Positions 52,887 through 60,348 of a stretch of DNA of 60,348 bases are shown here, piece after piece. A model generated the notes under the pieces. The model made no database searches. It saw only the letters and a program-made list of their open reading frames with translations, and was not told the DNA's origin. Location: assembly GCA_964371655.1 (NCBI GenBank), contig CAYJOD010000033.1, positions 1 to 60,348 of the forward strand. Reading direction: 5' to 3'. The position numbers and the translations under genes are program-made. Within the stretch, counting starts at the first letter, position 1; each line of letters opens with the position of its first letter. Source of the DNA: CAZGSN01 sp964371655 (lineage in GTDB: Bacteria; Desulfobacterota; Binatia; HRBIN30).

Positions 52887-54082
52887 GACAACGGACTGAA
52901 CTGGAATTGGCCGCGCTCGCGCACACGGGCGCGGCGCAAGTGAAAGGCGACGCGGCGGAAGAAGTAACCCACGATGAACAAGCCCACTCCAAACAGCAGC
53001 CAGTGCATCGGCGCAAAGCCGTAGGGGAAGGCCAGCACCCACAGCGCCGTGCCGAGGACGTTCACAAACGCAATCGGCACCAGATACTTCCAACACACCG
53101 ACATCAGCTGATCGACGCGCGTGCGCGGCAGCGTGGCGCGAATCCACATCGCCACCAGCGCCCAGAAATACGATTTCAGGAAAAAGGTGATGAACTCGAG
53201 AACCGTCTGCACGACGACGTTGTTGGTTACCGGCGGGATCTGCCAGCCGCCGAGGAACAGCGTCGTGACGATGGCGCCGATGATGTAGAGGTTGCCCCAC
53301 TCGGCCATGAAGAACATCAGGTAGCGCACGCCCGAGTATTCGGTCACGAACCCGGCGACGAGCTCCGACTCGGCTTCCGGTAGGTCGAACGGCGTACGGT
53401 TTCCTTCGGCCAGTGCTGACGTAAAGAAGATGAAGAACGCGACGAAGGTGAACGGGTTGGCGAACACGTACCAGTTCCACGGCGCCCAGCCTTGGCCTTG
53501 AATCAGGCTCTGCATGCTCAAGGTTCCGGTGATCAGGATGACCGGGAAGATCGACAGGCCCGCCGGAATCTCGTAGCTGACGATCTGCGCCGCCGAGCGA
53601 ATGCCGCCGATCAGCGACCATTTGTTGTTCGACGCCCAGCCGGCCATGAGGATGCCGACGACCACGAGCGCGGTCACTGAGGTGATGTAAAGGATACCGA
53701 CGTTCATGTCGGCAATGATCAGGTGGCTGCTGAACGGAACCACGACGAAGGAGCCGATGAAGCCGATCATCACGACGTACGGCGCGAACATGAATAGATA
53801 GCGGTCGGCCGCGGCCGGAATGAGATCCTCCTTCATGAGGAGCTTGATGCCGTCGACCAGCCACTGCAGGATGCCCTGCGGCCCGACGCGGTTAGGGCCC
53901 ACCCGCGACTGAATACGCGCCCAGACGCGACGCTCGATGAAGGTGGTGGCCCCGGCGACGTTGAGGATGAAGATCAGCAAAACGATGGCGCCGAACACCA
54001 GCATGCCACCGAGGTAGACCACGTCCCAGCGAACCCCCGGGAAGTAGCCCTGCGCGATCAAGCTATCGAGAAACTCTTGCAT
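52883..54082 (-). CDS. nuoH: NADH-quinone oxidoreductase subunit H
   Basis: 399 aa from ATG 54082 (the frame extends to 54127). About eight helices with RRVWARIQSRVGPNRVGPQG, RTPFDLPEAESELVAGF and YSGVRYLMFFMAEW, all NuoH hallmarks near the quinone site. It starts 4 bp after nuoD, with no nuoE, nuoF or nuoG in between. Confidence 0.97.
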   Translation of the reverse strand: MQEFLDSLIAQGYFPGVRWDVVYLGGMLVFGAIVLLIFILNVAGATTFIERRVWARIQSRVGPNRVGPQGILQWLVDGIKLLMKEDLIPAAADRYLFMFAPYVVMIGFIGSFVVVPFSSHLIIADMNVGILYITSVTALVVVGILMAGWASNNKWSLIGGIRSAAQIVSYEIPAGLSIFPVILITGTLSMQSLIQGQGWAPWNWYVFANPFTFVAFFIFFTSALAEGNRTPFDLPEAESELVAGFVTEYSGVRYLMFFMAEWGNLYIIGAIVTTLFLGGWQIPPVTNNVVVQTVLEFITFFLKSYFWALVAMWIRATLPRTRVDQLMSVCWKYLVPIAFVNVLGTALWVLAFPYGFAPMHWLLFGVGLFIVGYFFRRVAFHLRRARVRERGQFQFSPLS

Positions 54083-54086
54083 GCAC

Positions 54087-55244
54087 TCACCGATCGATTT
54101 CCGGCGCGACGACGTCGAAGCTGGCAATCACCGCGACCAGGTCGGCGAGCATGAGACCGCGACTGACGCGATCGATGATCGACATCGCGGTGAACGAGCC
54201 GGTGCGCACGTGGGTGCGGTACGGGAACTCGCTGCCGTCGCTGACCACGTACCAACTCATGTCGCCACGCGCCGCCTCGACGCGGATCTGAGCGTCGCCG
54301 GCGGGTGGTTTGAACTTACGCGGCACCTTGGCGATCACCGGTCCATCGGGGATCTGCTTGAAGCACTGGCGCAAGATCCGGCAGCTCTCGGCCATCTCGC
54401 GCATGCGCACGATGTAACGATCGAAGCAGTCGCCGACCGTCCCGACCTCACCTTTGCCGACGGGGACGTCGAACTCCAGCTCGGGGTAAACCGAGTACGG
54501 CTCGTCGCGGCGCACGTCGTACTTCACTCCGGAAGCCCGCAGGTTCGGGCCGACCAGGCTGTAGTTGATCGCCACCTCGGCCGGAATGATCGCCACGTTG
54601 GCGACGCGCGCGACGTAGATCGAGTTGTAGGTGATCAGATCCTCGTATTCCTGCAGAGACAGCTCGAAGTTGTCGAGGAAGGTGAGCGCGCGTTCCTCGA
54701 ACCCCGGCGGCAGATCCCACGCCACGCCACCGATGCGCATGTAGTTGTAGGTCAAACGTGCGCCGCACAGCTCTTCGAGCAGGTCGTTGATGATCTCGCG
54801 CTGACGAATGGCATGGAAGAAAGGCGTCGCCGCACCGATGTCGAGCACCATCGCGCCGGCGGCGATCAAGTGGCTGGCAATACGGTTGAACTCGGCGGCG
54901 ATGACGCGGCAATACTCGCCGCGTTTTGGCACCTCGATGCCCGCCAACTTCTCGCAGGCCATGCCCCAGCCCTGATTGCAGAACATCGCGGCGACGTAGT
55001 CGACGCGGTCGGTGTACGGCATGAAGCCGTGGTAGCCGACCTTCTCCGAGATCTTCTCGATGGAACGGTGCAGGTAACCGACGTCCGGGATGGCCTCACG
55101 CATGACCTCGCCGTCGGCTTTGACGACGAAGCGCAACACCCCGTGCGTGCTCGGGTGCTGCGGACCCATGTTGAGGGTCATCTCCTCGGTCTCGAGACCG
55201 CCGCCTTCGCGCTGAACTTCGACTTCGAACCCGCCCAAACTCAT
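54087..55244 (-). CDS. nuoD: NADH-quinone oxidoreductase subunit D (49 kDa)
   Basis: 385 aa. ATG 55244 with GAGG upstream; a GTG at 55256 overlaps the nuoC stop. Motifs MGPQHPSTHGVLR, GYLHRSIEK, YTDRVDYV and C-terminal GLMLADLVAVIASFDVV. It forms the quinone pocket with NuoB. It is a separate gene from nuoC (not the fused NuoCD of E. coli). Confidence 0.97.
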   Translation of the reverse strand: MSLGGFEVEVQREGGGLETEEMTLNMGPQHPSTHGVLRFVVKADGEVMREAIPDVGYLHRSIEKISEKVGYHGFMPYTDRVDYVAAMFCNQGWGMACEKLAGIEVPKRGEYCRVIAAEFNRIASHLIAAGAMVLDIGAATPFFHAIRQREIINDLLEELCGARLTYNYMRIGGVAWDLPPGFEERALTFLDNFELSLQEYEDLITYNSIYVARVANVAIIPAEVAINYSLVGPNLRASGVKYDVRRDEPYSVYPELEFDVPVGKGEVGTVGDCFDRYIVRMREMAESCRILRQCFKQIPDGPVIAKVPRKFKPPAGDAQIRVEAARGDMSWYVVSDGSEFPYRTHVRTGSFTAMSIIDRVSRGLMLADLVAVIASFDVVAPEIDR

Positions 55245-55252
55245 CTCAGCCC

Positions 55253-55750
55253 TCACTCACGCAGCAGGCTCTCGCGGCGCGTGCTGATGCCGTGGTACTC
55301 TTCCGGTTCCACGAAGTCCTTGCGCGCCGGGTGACCGATCCAGTCCTCGGGCATGAGCAGGCGCCGCAGATCGCAATGACCGTCGAAGGTCACACCCATG
55401 AGGTCGTAGATCTCGCGCTCGAGCCAGTTGGCGGACTTCCACACGGTCTCGACCGTGGGGACGTGGGCGTCATCGCGCGGCGTCTCGACCTTCAAGACGA
55501 TCGCATGCCGATGCGTGTACGAATACAAATGATAGACGACCTGAATAACGCCGCGATCTTTGAAATCGACCGCGCTCTGGTTGACGAGATAGTCGAAGTG
55601 GAGATCGGCTTCGTCGTGGAGAAAGCGCGAGACTTGGAGAATGGACTGCGGATCGACCTGGATCCAAGGATCCTTGGCTTGTAGCTCGCAGTTCCCTACG
55701 CCCGCCTCACACTGCGCTTTGAGGCGCTGATGAATCTGTGCTGCATCCAT
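55253..55750 (-). CDS. nuoC: NADH-quinone oxidoreductase subunit C (30 kDa)
   Basis: 165 aa. NuoC signature WLEREIYDLMGVTFDGH and RRLLMPEDWIGHPARKDF. Peripheral-arm structural subunit. It is 12 bp after nuoB and overlaps or abuts nuoD. Confidence 0.96.
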   Translation of the reverse strand: MDAAQIHQRLKAQCEAGVGNCELQAKDPWIQVDPQSILQVSRFLHDEADLHFDYLVNQSAVDFKDRGVIQVVYHLYSYTHRHAIVLKVETPRDDAHVPTVETVWKSANWLEREIYDLMGVTFDGHCDLRRLLMPEDWIGHPARKDFVEPEEYHGISTRRESLLRE

Positions 55751-55762
55751 TGCCGTATCGGA

Positions 55763-56266
55763 TCAGGCAGCGACCGAATCGGCCGCTGCGGAGCGGACCA
55801 GCCACTTCTCCTTCATCATCTTCTCTTGCAGCTTGAGAATACCTTCGGTGAGCGCCTCCGGCCGCGGCGGGCAGCCGGGCACGTAGACGTCGACGGGGAT
55901 CACCTTGTCGACGCCGTCGCAGACCGAGTAGGCGAGCTGGAAGAGACCACCGCAGTTGGCGCAGCTCCCCATCGAGATGACATAGCGCGGCTCCGGCATC
56001 TGCTCGTAAAGGAGCTTGGTGCGCAGCGCCATCTTCAAGGTCAACGTACCGGCCACGATCATGAGGTCGGACTGCCGCGGCGCGGCACGCGGGGCGGTGC
56101 CAAAGCGATCGACGTCGGCACGCGGCCCTTGCGTCTGCATCATTTCGATGGCGCAGCAGGCGAGACCAAAAAGCATCCACCAAACCGACGACTTACGCGT
56201 CCAATTGAGGAAAGCATCGGCCTGTGTGGTGAGAACCATTTCAGGCATCGAGTTAATGAGTGACAT
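55763..56266 (-). CDS. nuoB: NADH-quinone oxidoreductase subunit B
   Basis: 167 aa. The N2 cluster cysteines are visible: C37-C38 (GLACCAIEMM), C102 (GSCANCGG) and C132 (VPGCPPRPEAL). N2 gives electrons to quinone. GGAGG lies 8 bases before the ATG. Confidence 0.97.
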   Translation of the reverse strand: MSLINSMPEMVLTTQADAFLNWTRKSSVWWMLFGLACCAIEMMQTQGPRADVDRFGTAPRAAPRQSDLMIVAGTLTLKMALRTKLLYEQMPEPRYVISMGSCANCGGLFQLAYSVCDGVDKVIPVDVYVPGCPPRPEALTEGILKLQEKMMKEKWLVRSAAADSVAA

Positions 56267-56297
56267 CTCTCGTTCCTCCGGACGCAGAGCCTAGCAG

Positions 56298-56753
56298 CTA
56301 GGCGGCCCGCCGCACTGCCTGTTGGCGTGCGGTTGTCTCCTGCTGCATCGCTACCTCACTGCGCTCCGCCGCCGGTACGCGTTTCAGCCACTCGAGATCG
56401 CCCTTCACCCACACGTACACCAAGCCGACGAAGAGGATGCCGAGGAAGAGAAGAATCTCGCCGAAGGCGTACCAGCCGGCTCCGGCCAGGACCCAGTCGC
56501 GGAACACGGCCGTCACCGGATAGATGAAGGCGATTTCCACGTCGAAGATCACGAAGATGAGAGCGACCAGGTAGAAACGGATGTTGAAGTTGATCCAGGC
56601 GTTGCCGGTCGGCGGCTCCCCACACTCATAGGTGGTCAGCTTGAGCTTCTCGGGATTGTCGGGGCGCAGCAGCTTGGCGACCCCCAACATCGCGCCGACG
56701 AAGACGATGGCGAGAGCGAAAAAAAGCAGGACGTTGGCGAAATGGAACAACAT
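56298..56753 (-). CDS. nuoA: NADH-quinone oxidoreductase subunit A
   Basis: 151 aa, three helices, with TYECGEPPTGNAWINFNIRF and VALIFVIFDVEIAFIYP, the NuoA signature. It is the first gene of the operon, so the operon promoter should lie within about 56754-56911. A hydrophilic tail of about 30 residues extends past the usual end. Confidence 0.96.
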   Translation of the reverse strand: MLFHFANVLLFFALAIVFVGAMLGVAKLLRPDNPEKLKLTTYECGEPPTGNAWINFNIRFYLVALIFVIFDVEIAFIYPVTAVFRDWVLAGAGWYAFGEILLFLGILFVGLVYVWVKGDLEWLKRVPAAERSEVAMQQETTARQQAVRRAA

Positions 56754-56911
56754 GAATCGTCTGTGGGAACGGCGCTGCAGCTAACATAGGGCCGAAATCG
56801 AGTCAATTATAATGCCGACGCATAGTGCTTACGTCGTGCATAAGCAGCGGCGAAAGCCGCGCGGTCACAGCGCCAGGCAGGCTCGCAATCGCGGCGGCGG
56901 CGTGGTGCGGG

Positions 56912-57169
56912 CTAGCGACGGTTGGATCGGTGTCGTCCGCGTAGGCGCAACCGTAGAGGAGCGTCGCTGTCTGCGGCTTGGTGCGACTCCAGGTCTGCGG
57001 GTCGCAAGACGGCGAAGCGGTGTGCCAATTCCATCATCTCCTCGAGACACGCCAGGCGCTGCGCCGGAGTCGCGGCCAAAGCCATGCGGAGTTGGTCGAG
57101 TCGGTGTTCATCCCAGGTTGGGCGAATGCCGGCGGCAGCGGGTGACGGATCTCTATGTGCTTTCATCAT
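56912..57169 (-). CDS. Small partner protein of the nucleotidyltransferase (antitoxin-like)
   Basis: 85 aa from the ATG at 57169 (a second ATG is at 57166). The middle reads TPAQRLACLEEMMELAHRF, a helix seen in small proteins encoded beside MNT/AbiEii-type nucleotidyltransferases. It overlaps the end of the nucleotidyltransferase gene by 17 bp, so the two are translated together. The basic C-terminus (RLRLRGRHR) is ordinary. The role is inferred only from the context. Confidence 0.55.
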   Translation of the reverse strand: MMKAHRDPSPAAAGIRPTWDEHRLDQLRMALAATPAQRLACLEEMMELAHRFAVLRPADLESHQAADSDAPLRLRLRGRHRSNRR

Positions 57170-57659
57170 CGTTCTCTCTCTGAATTGCTTCCAACGCTTC
57201 AATGTCCTGCAGATCCTGCACCCGCCCCGCCAGCCGCTTCAGCTGAATCAAGTGGGGGATCGAGGCAATGCGCACGGTGCTGCTCCGAAGTTGCACGGTA
57301 TGCGCCTGCTGCCAGAGATCCTCGAAGTCGATGGGATGGCTCACGAACAGGTCAATGATGCGCAATGGGTTTGCGGGATCCCAGAGCGTGAAGACCACCA
57401 TCTTCTTCTCGTGAATCCAGCGGCGGCGAGATGTCGCATCCGCAAAGGCACTCGCTTCGACTGGGGCGCGCGGGCGAAACCCAAGGGCAGTCAGGGTAGC
57501 AATGGCTTTTTCCGCTTCTTCGGGTACGAGGTCGACGATCAGATCGAGATCGTGGGTGAACCGCGCAAACCCGTGTAGCACGGTCGCCACTCCACCAACG
57601 ACAACGTATCGAACCTGTGCCTTGTTCAGGGCTTCGAAGATTGGCTCGATGAAAGACAC
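57153..57659 (-). CDS. Nucleotidyltransferase of the AbiEii/MNT-like toxin type
   Basis: 168 aa. It has VVVGGVATVLHGFARFTHDLD, with the GG pair (22-23) and DxD (Asp37, Asp39) of the polymerase beta-type nucleotidyltransferase fold, and PLRIIDLFVSHPIDFEDLW, a common segment of toxin-like members. Such enzymes transfer NMP to tRNA or protein targets, and are paired with an antitoxin. The adjoining small gene fits this. It may also be a stand-alone enzyme. Confidence 0.7.
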   Translation of the reverse strand: MSFIEPIFEALNKAQVRYVVVGGVATVLHGFARFTHDLDLIVDLVPEEAEKAIATLTALGFRPRAPVEASAFADATSRRRWIHEKKMVVFTLWDPANPLRIIDLFVSHPIDFEDLWQQAHTVQLRSSTVRIASIPHLIQLKRLAGRVQDLQDIEALEAIQRENDDEST

Positions 57660-58421
57660 GGCACGAGTATGCCGCAGTCAATGGCAGTTTGCACGCCTCA
57701 GCCCTTCCGCCGTGCAGAACATGTCCGTGTGACGGTGTCGGGGGATGTTGCGGATGCTCGCAGTGTTGGGAGGCCCGTGTTCTGCTGCGAGTGCTAAGCT
57801 TCGCCCGAAGATCAGGGGGAACGATGGGTATATTGTAGAGGCTCCTAGGGAAACCATCCGGGTTCGACGCGATGCGGCTCGACATACGGGTACTGGGTCT
57901 CGCCTGACCAGGTCTCATTTGGCAGCTCGACGGCAGCCTATGCAGCGGCCGTCTCGGCGATACACTCGTAGTGCCATCCGTTGCGCAAAAAGCGTCTTCC
58001 GTCGTCAGGCTCCGATAAGAACAGTCATGGGGCAAAGAGATTGGGCAAGCGCGCGACCAGCATCTGTAAATGGAGGATGCCAGGCTAGATCAGGTTCCGC
58101 ACAACCGGCGAAACGCGCTACGAATGGAAGAACCCTCCGCGCAATACCAACTGGCACCGCAAGCCATGAAGAATGCATCGGGCCGGCTGCCTAGCCGCGT
58201 CTGCTCACGCGCGCTGCCGCTTCGAGTCAAGGATTCCGGCCACCAGACCGAGCCCACGCCGCGCTCCTCAACTTGGTCAACAACGTCCCGTGCGCCGGGA
58301 CGCTTCATCCGGGCACGACGAAGGATTGCGGGATTGACGTAGGGGAGAGCATTGCGCCACGTCGGGCACACGGGAATAATTCGCCGGCCTTGACCCTGTG
58401 TGCAGCGAAGGAGGTGTTCGC
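57660..58421. other. Spacer without a supported gene
   Basis: About 760 bp between the nucleotidyltransferase gene and the corrinoid protein gene. Several open frames cross it on both strands, but none has plausible composition or a family match. One short minus-strand run near 57950-58020 reads RNGWHYECIAETAAA before a stop and might be the decayed end of a gene. No B12-type riboswitch signature was recognised ahead of the corrinoid gene. Confidence 0.5.
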
Positions 58422-59063
58422 GTGGACTTGTCGGTCATCAGACAACGCGTAGTCGAAGGAGACGCCAAAGGAACGGCCGCGGCCATCCGCGAGGCGCTGG
58501 CTGAACACGTCTCGGCGGTGGACATCCTGAAGGAAGGTCTCATTCCCGGCATGGAGAAGGTCGGCCACCTCTTTTCCGAGGGCGAGTACTACGTGCCCGA
58601 GTTGCTTCTCGCGGCGCGGGCCATGTCTGCGGCGCTCGACATCCTGCGCCCGCTGCTCGCGGGAACCGGCTACGAACCCGCGGGCAAGATCGTCATCGGT
58701 ACGGTGAAGGGCGACTTGCACGACATCGGCAAGAAGCTCGTGGCCATCATGCTCGAGGGCAGCGGCTTCGAGGTGGTGGACCTTGGCTGCGATGTCGCGC
58801 CCGAACGATTCGTCGCGGCCGTGAAGGAGAGCGGTGCGAGCCTGGTGGGCCTGTCTGCCCTGCTCACCACGACCCTCCCGGCGATGGAAACGACCATCCG
58901 TGCCGTACACGCGGCGACCCCGCCTGGTGCGGTGCGCATCATGGTGGGCGGCGCCCCGGTTACCGATGCCTTTGCCAAACACATCGGCGCCGACGGCTAC
59001 GGTGCCGATGCTTCTTCTGCCGTCGACTTGGCACGACAACTCCTGCAGTTGTCGGCGCCCTGA
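58422..59063 (+). CDS. Corrinoid (B12-binding) protein of a methyltransferase system
   Basis: 213 aa with a GTG start; GGAGG is 7 bases upstream. An N-terminal four-helix cap (LIPGMEKVGHLFSEGEYYVPE) is followed by a Rossmann B12-binding domain with GDLHDIG (Asp98, His100, Gly103), the base-on/His-on cobalamin motif, and GVGGAPVT-type and DGYGADAS ends. Same family as MtaC/MtbC/MttC: it carries a methyl group on cobalt between two methyltransferases. The UroD-family gene starts 20 bp downstream, a classic pairing. Confidence 0.93.
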   Translation: MDLSVIRQRVVEGDAKGTAAAIREALAEHVSAVDILKEGLIPGMEKVGHLFSEGEYYVPELLLAARAMSAALDILRPLLAGTGYEPAGKIVIGTVKGDLHDIGKKLVAIMLEGSGFEVVDLGCDVAPERFVAAVKESGASLVGLSALLTTTLPAMETTIRAVHAATPPGAVRIMVGGAPVTDAFAKHIGADGYGADASSAVDLARQLLQLSAP

Positions 59064-59083
59064 GCGTTGAGTGGAGATTCGAC

Positions 59084-60214
59084 ATGCAGCACCAACCTGA
59101 TTTCGAAAACCTTCGCCGCACAATCCTGCGTCAGGGACCTCCCGGCCCCGTGCCCTTCTTCGATCTCTTCGCGGATCCGGGCATGGTCGAGTCCGTTCTC
59201 GGCGAGCGCTTCCCCATCAACCTGCATCACTACATCGAAGAGCCGCTGCTGGAGCTGTCCGCCGACGCGATGCCGGGGCTGATGAAGTCCATCGACATGT
59301 ACATCCGCTTCTGCCGCGAGGTCGGCTACGACTACACGTTCATGGTAACGGGCTTCAGCCTCAAGAGGAGCTTCCAGATCGCCGGCGACACCGCTGGAGC
59401 GCAGAACTGGCCTGACGGCCAGCGCTACTGGCAGAACGAGGCCAAGGGGCCCATCCAAAGCTGGGCTGACTTCGAATCCTATCCTTGGCCCACGGCCGAG
59501 GGGCTGTCGCACGCCGGTCTGGAATACGTCAACGCTACCGTGCCGGACGGAATGAAGGTCGCCGCCTTCATGTATGGCGGGGTCTTCGAGAACTCCACCT
59601 GGCTCATGGGGCTGGAGCAGTTCTCCTTCGCGCTTCAAGATCACCCCGACCTCGTGGAGGCGATCTGCCAGCGTGTCGGCGGGCTGGCTGCTGCGACTGC
59701 GGCCCAGGTCGCGACCTTAGACAACGTCGGGATGGTGTTCCTCTCCGACGATCTCGGCTTCTTCAGCGGCACCCTGGTCTCGCCCAAAGTGATCCGCGGC
59801 TACATCCTGCCCCACTACAAGAAGATCGTCGACGCCGTTCACGCCGCCGGGAAGCTCGTCGTCTTCCACTCCTGCGGCAACATGTACAAGTTGATGGACG
59901 AGCTCATCGACGACATCGGTATCGACGCCAAGCACTCTTTCGAGGACAAGATCCTACCGGTGGAGGAAGTCCATCGGCATTGGGGAAACCGGATCGCGGT
60001 TCTGGGCGGAGTCGACATGGACCTACTGGGCCGCGGCAGCGAAGAGCAGGTGCGCAAGCGCACGCGTGAGATCCTCGAAGTCTGCGCCGCCAAAGGCACC
60101 GGCTACGCCCTCGGCACCGGCAACACCGCAGCAAACTACATCCCCAGGCAAAACTACTTGGCCATGTTTGACGAAGGCCGCCGCTGGAACCTGGAACACT
60201 TCGGGAGAGCCTAG
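59084..60214 (+). CDS. UroD-family methyltransferase (MtaA/MtbA-like)
   Basis: 376 aa; GGAG lies upstream of the ATG. TIM-barrel uroporphyrinogen decarboxylase family, with FHSCGN, a Zn-type His/Cys site of the methyltransferase branch, and TGYALGTGNTAANYIP at the end. True uroporphyrinogen decarboxylases lack this HxCG element. It likely moves a methyl group to or from the corrinoid protein next to it, for example in O-demethylation or methylated-compound use. The substrate is unknown and the rest of the operon lies beyond the window. Confidence 0.88.
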   Translation: MQHQPDFENLRRTILRQGPPGPVPFFDLFADPGMVESVLGERFPINLHHYIEEPLLELSADAMPGLMKSIDMYIRFCREVGYDYTFMVTGFSLKRSFQIAGDTAGAQNWPDGQRYWQNEAKGPIQSWADFESYPWPTAEGLSHAGLEYVNATVPDGMKVAAFMYGGVFENSTWLMGLEQFSFALQDHPDLVEAICQRVGGLAAATAAQVATLDNVGMVFLSDDLGFFSGTLVSPKVIRGYILPHYKKIVDAVHAAGKLVVFHSCGNMYKLMDELIDDIGIDAKHSFEDKILPVEEVHRHWGNRIAVLGGVDMDLLGRGSEEQVRKRTREILEVCAAKGTGYALGTGNTAANYIPRQNYLAMFDEGRRWNLEHFGRA

Positions 60215-60272
60215 CGCTGACGTTTCCGTTTACTGAGCCTCGCGGAATATGGTCGCGGCACCAAGAGGGAGA

Positions 60273-60348
60273 CAGGGCCACGGCAAAGTCGCTGACGGAG
60301 CCTCTGAAAGTCACTTGCCATCGCATCGCTACCTCGCCGACGTTCTGT
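60273..60348. repeat. Family C element, truncated by window edge
   Basis: Starts with cagggccacggcaaagtcg and gctgacggagcct, which matches the reverse complement of the right end of 15362-15562. Only about 76 bp are inside the window. Confidence 0.65.

Noticed and set aside
57352..58342. Open frames of 90-227 aa between 57.4 and 58.4 kb
   Set aside because: Composition is unlike real proteins in this genome, no motif was found, and one overlaps the nucleotidyltransferase gene.
1..60348. CRISPR arrays
   Set aside because: The repeats found are dispersed palindromes or in-gene minisatellites, with no regular repeat-spacer pattern and no cas gene.

Overview
The window is a 60 kb, high-GC stretch from a Gram-negative bacterium. 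Diderm traits are a TonB-dependent receptor, lipoprotein signals, a YfiR-type periplasmic protein, a sigma-54 regulator and a CxxCH sensor kinase. The Nuo operon, corrinoid methyltransferase pair and many dispersed palindromic repeats fit an uncultured deltaproteobacterial-type lineage (Desulfobacterota, Myxococcota or Binatota-like). That placement is an inference with low confidence. No tRNA, rRNA, CRISPR array or transposase gene was seen.

Region 1 (about 0.2-31 kb) is the unusual part. It holds two nitrogenase-like enzyme systems. System A is a NifH-NifD-like fusion plus a NifK-like subunit at 3.1-7.1 kb. System B is separate NifH-, NifK- and NifD-like proteins at 20.1-25.0 kb. Around them are five radical SAM proteins: two HemN-like, one small twitch-like with a Cys-rich tail, one SPASM-like, and one fused to a [2Fe-2S] ferredoxin with HxsD-like N-terminal domains. 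Also present are a TPR protein, three membrane-anchored SGNH-hydrolase-type proteins, two large multi-pass membrane proteins (at least one GT-C-like), a polyprenyl-phosphate-sugar synthase-type GT2 and a Cys-motif protein resembling DUF483. There are no nifB/E/N/V or recognisable bch/cfb accessory genes, so this is unlikely to be nitrogen fixation or classical chlorophyll/F430 synthesis. In both nitrogenase-like pairs one subunit keeps three cluster cysteines and the partner keeps one, which recalls the 3+1 ligand set of dark-operative protochlorophyllide reductase. I infer a reductive, radical-based pathway making or modifying an unknown cofactor, peptide or lipid, with export, glycosylation or acylation steps.

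Region 2 (31-46 kb) is ordinary accessory and housekeeping content: a VanZ-like protein, RNase HII, a heme-motif sensor kinase with NtrC-type regulator, a shortened OtsA/TreT chimera, a TonB receptor-YfiR-CHASE8 hybrid kinase operon, a SLOG-like protein, an EamA transporter and an APC permease.

Region 3 (46.3-56.8 kb) is one minus-strand operon nuoABCDHIJKLMN for an 11-subunit complex I that lacks the NuoEFG NADH-oxidising module. Region 4 (56.9-60.3 kb) has a nucleotidyltransferase toxin/antitoxin-like pair and a corrinoid protein with a UroD-family methyltransferase.

Intergenic spaces are filled with several families of short inverted-repeat, MITE-like elements, including one nested insertion and one pair flanking the two-component genes.
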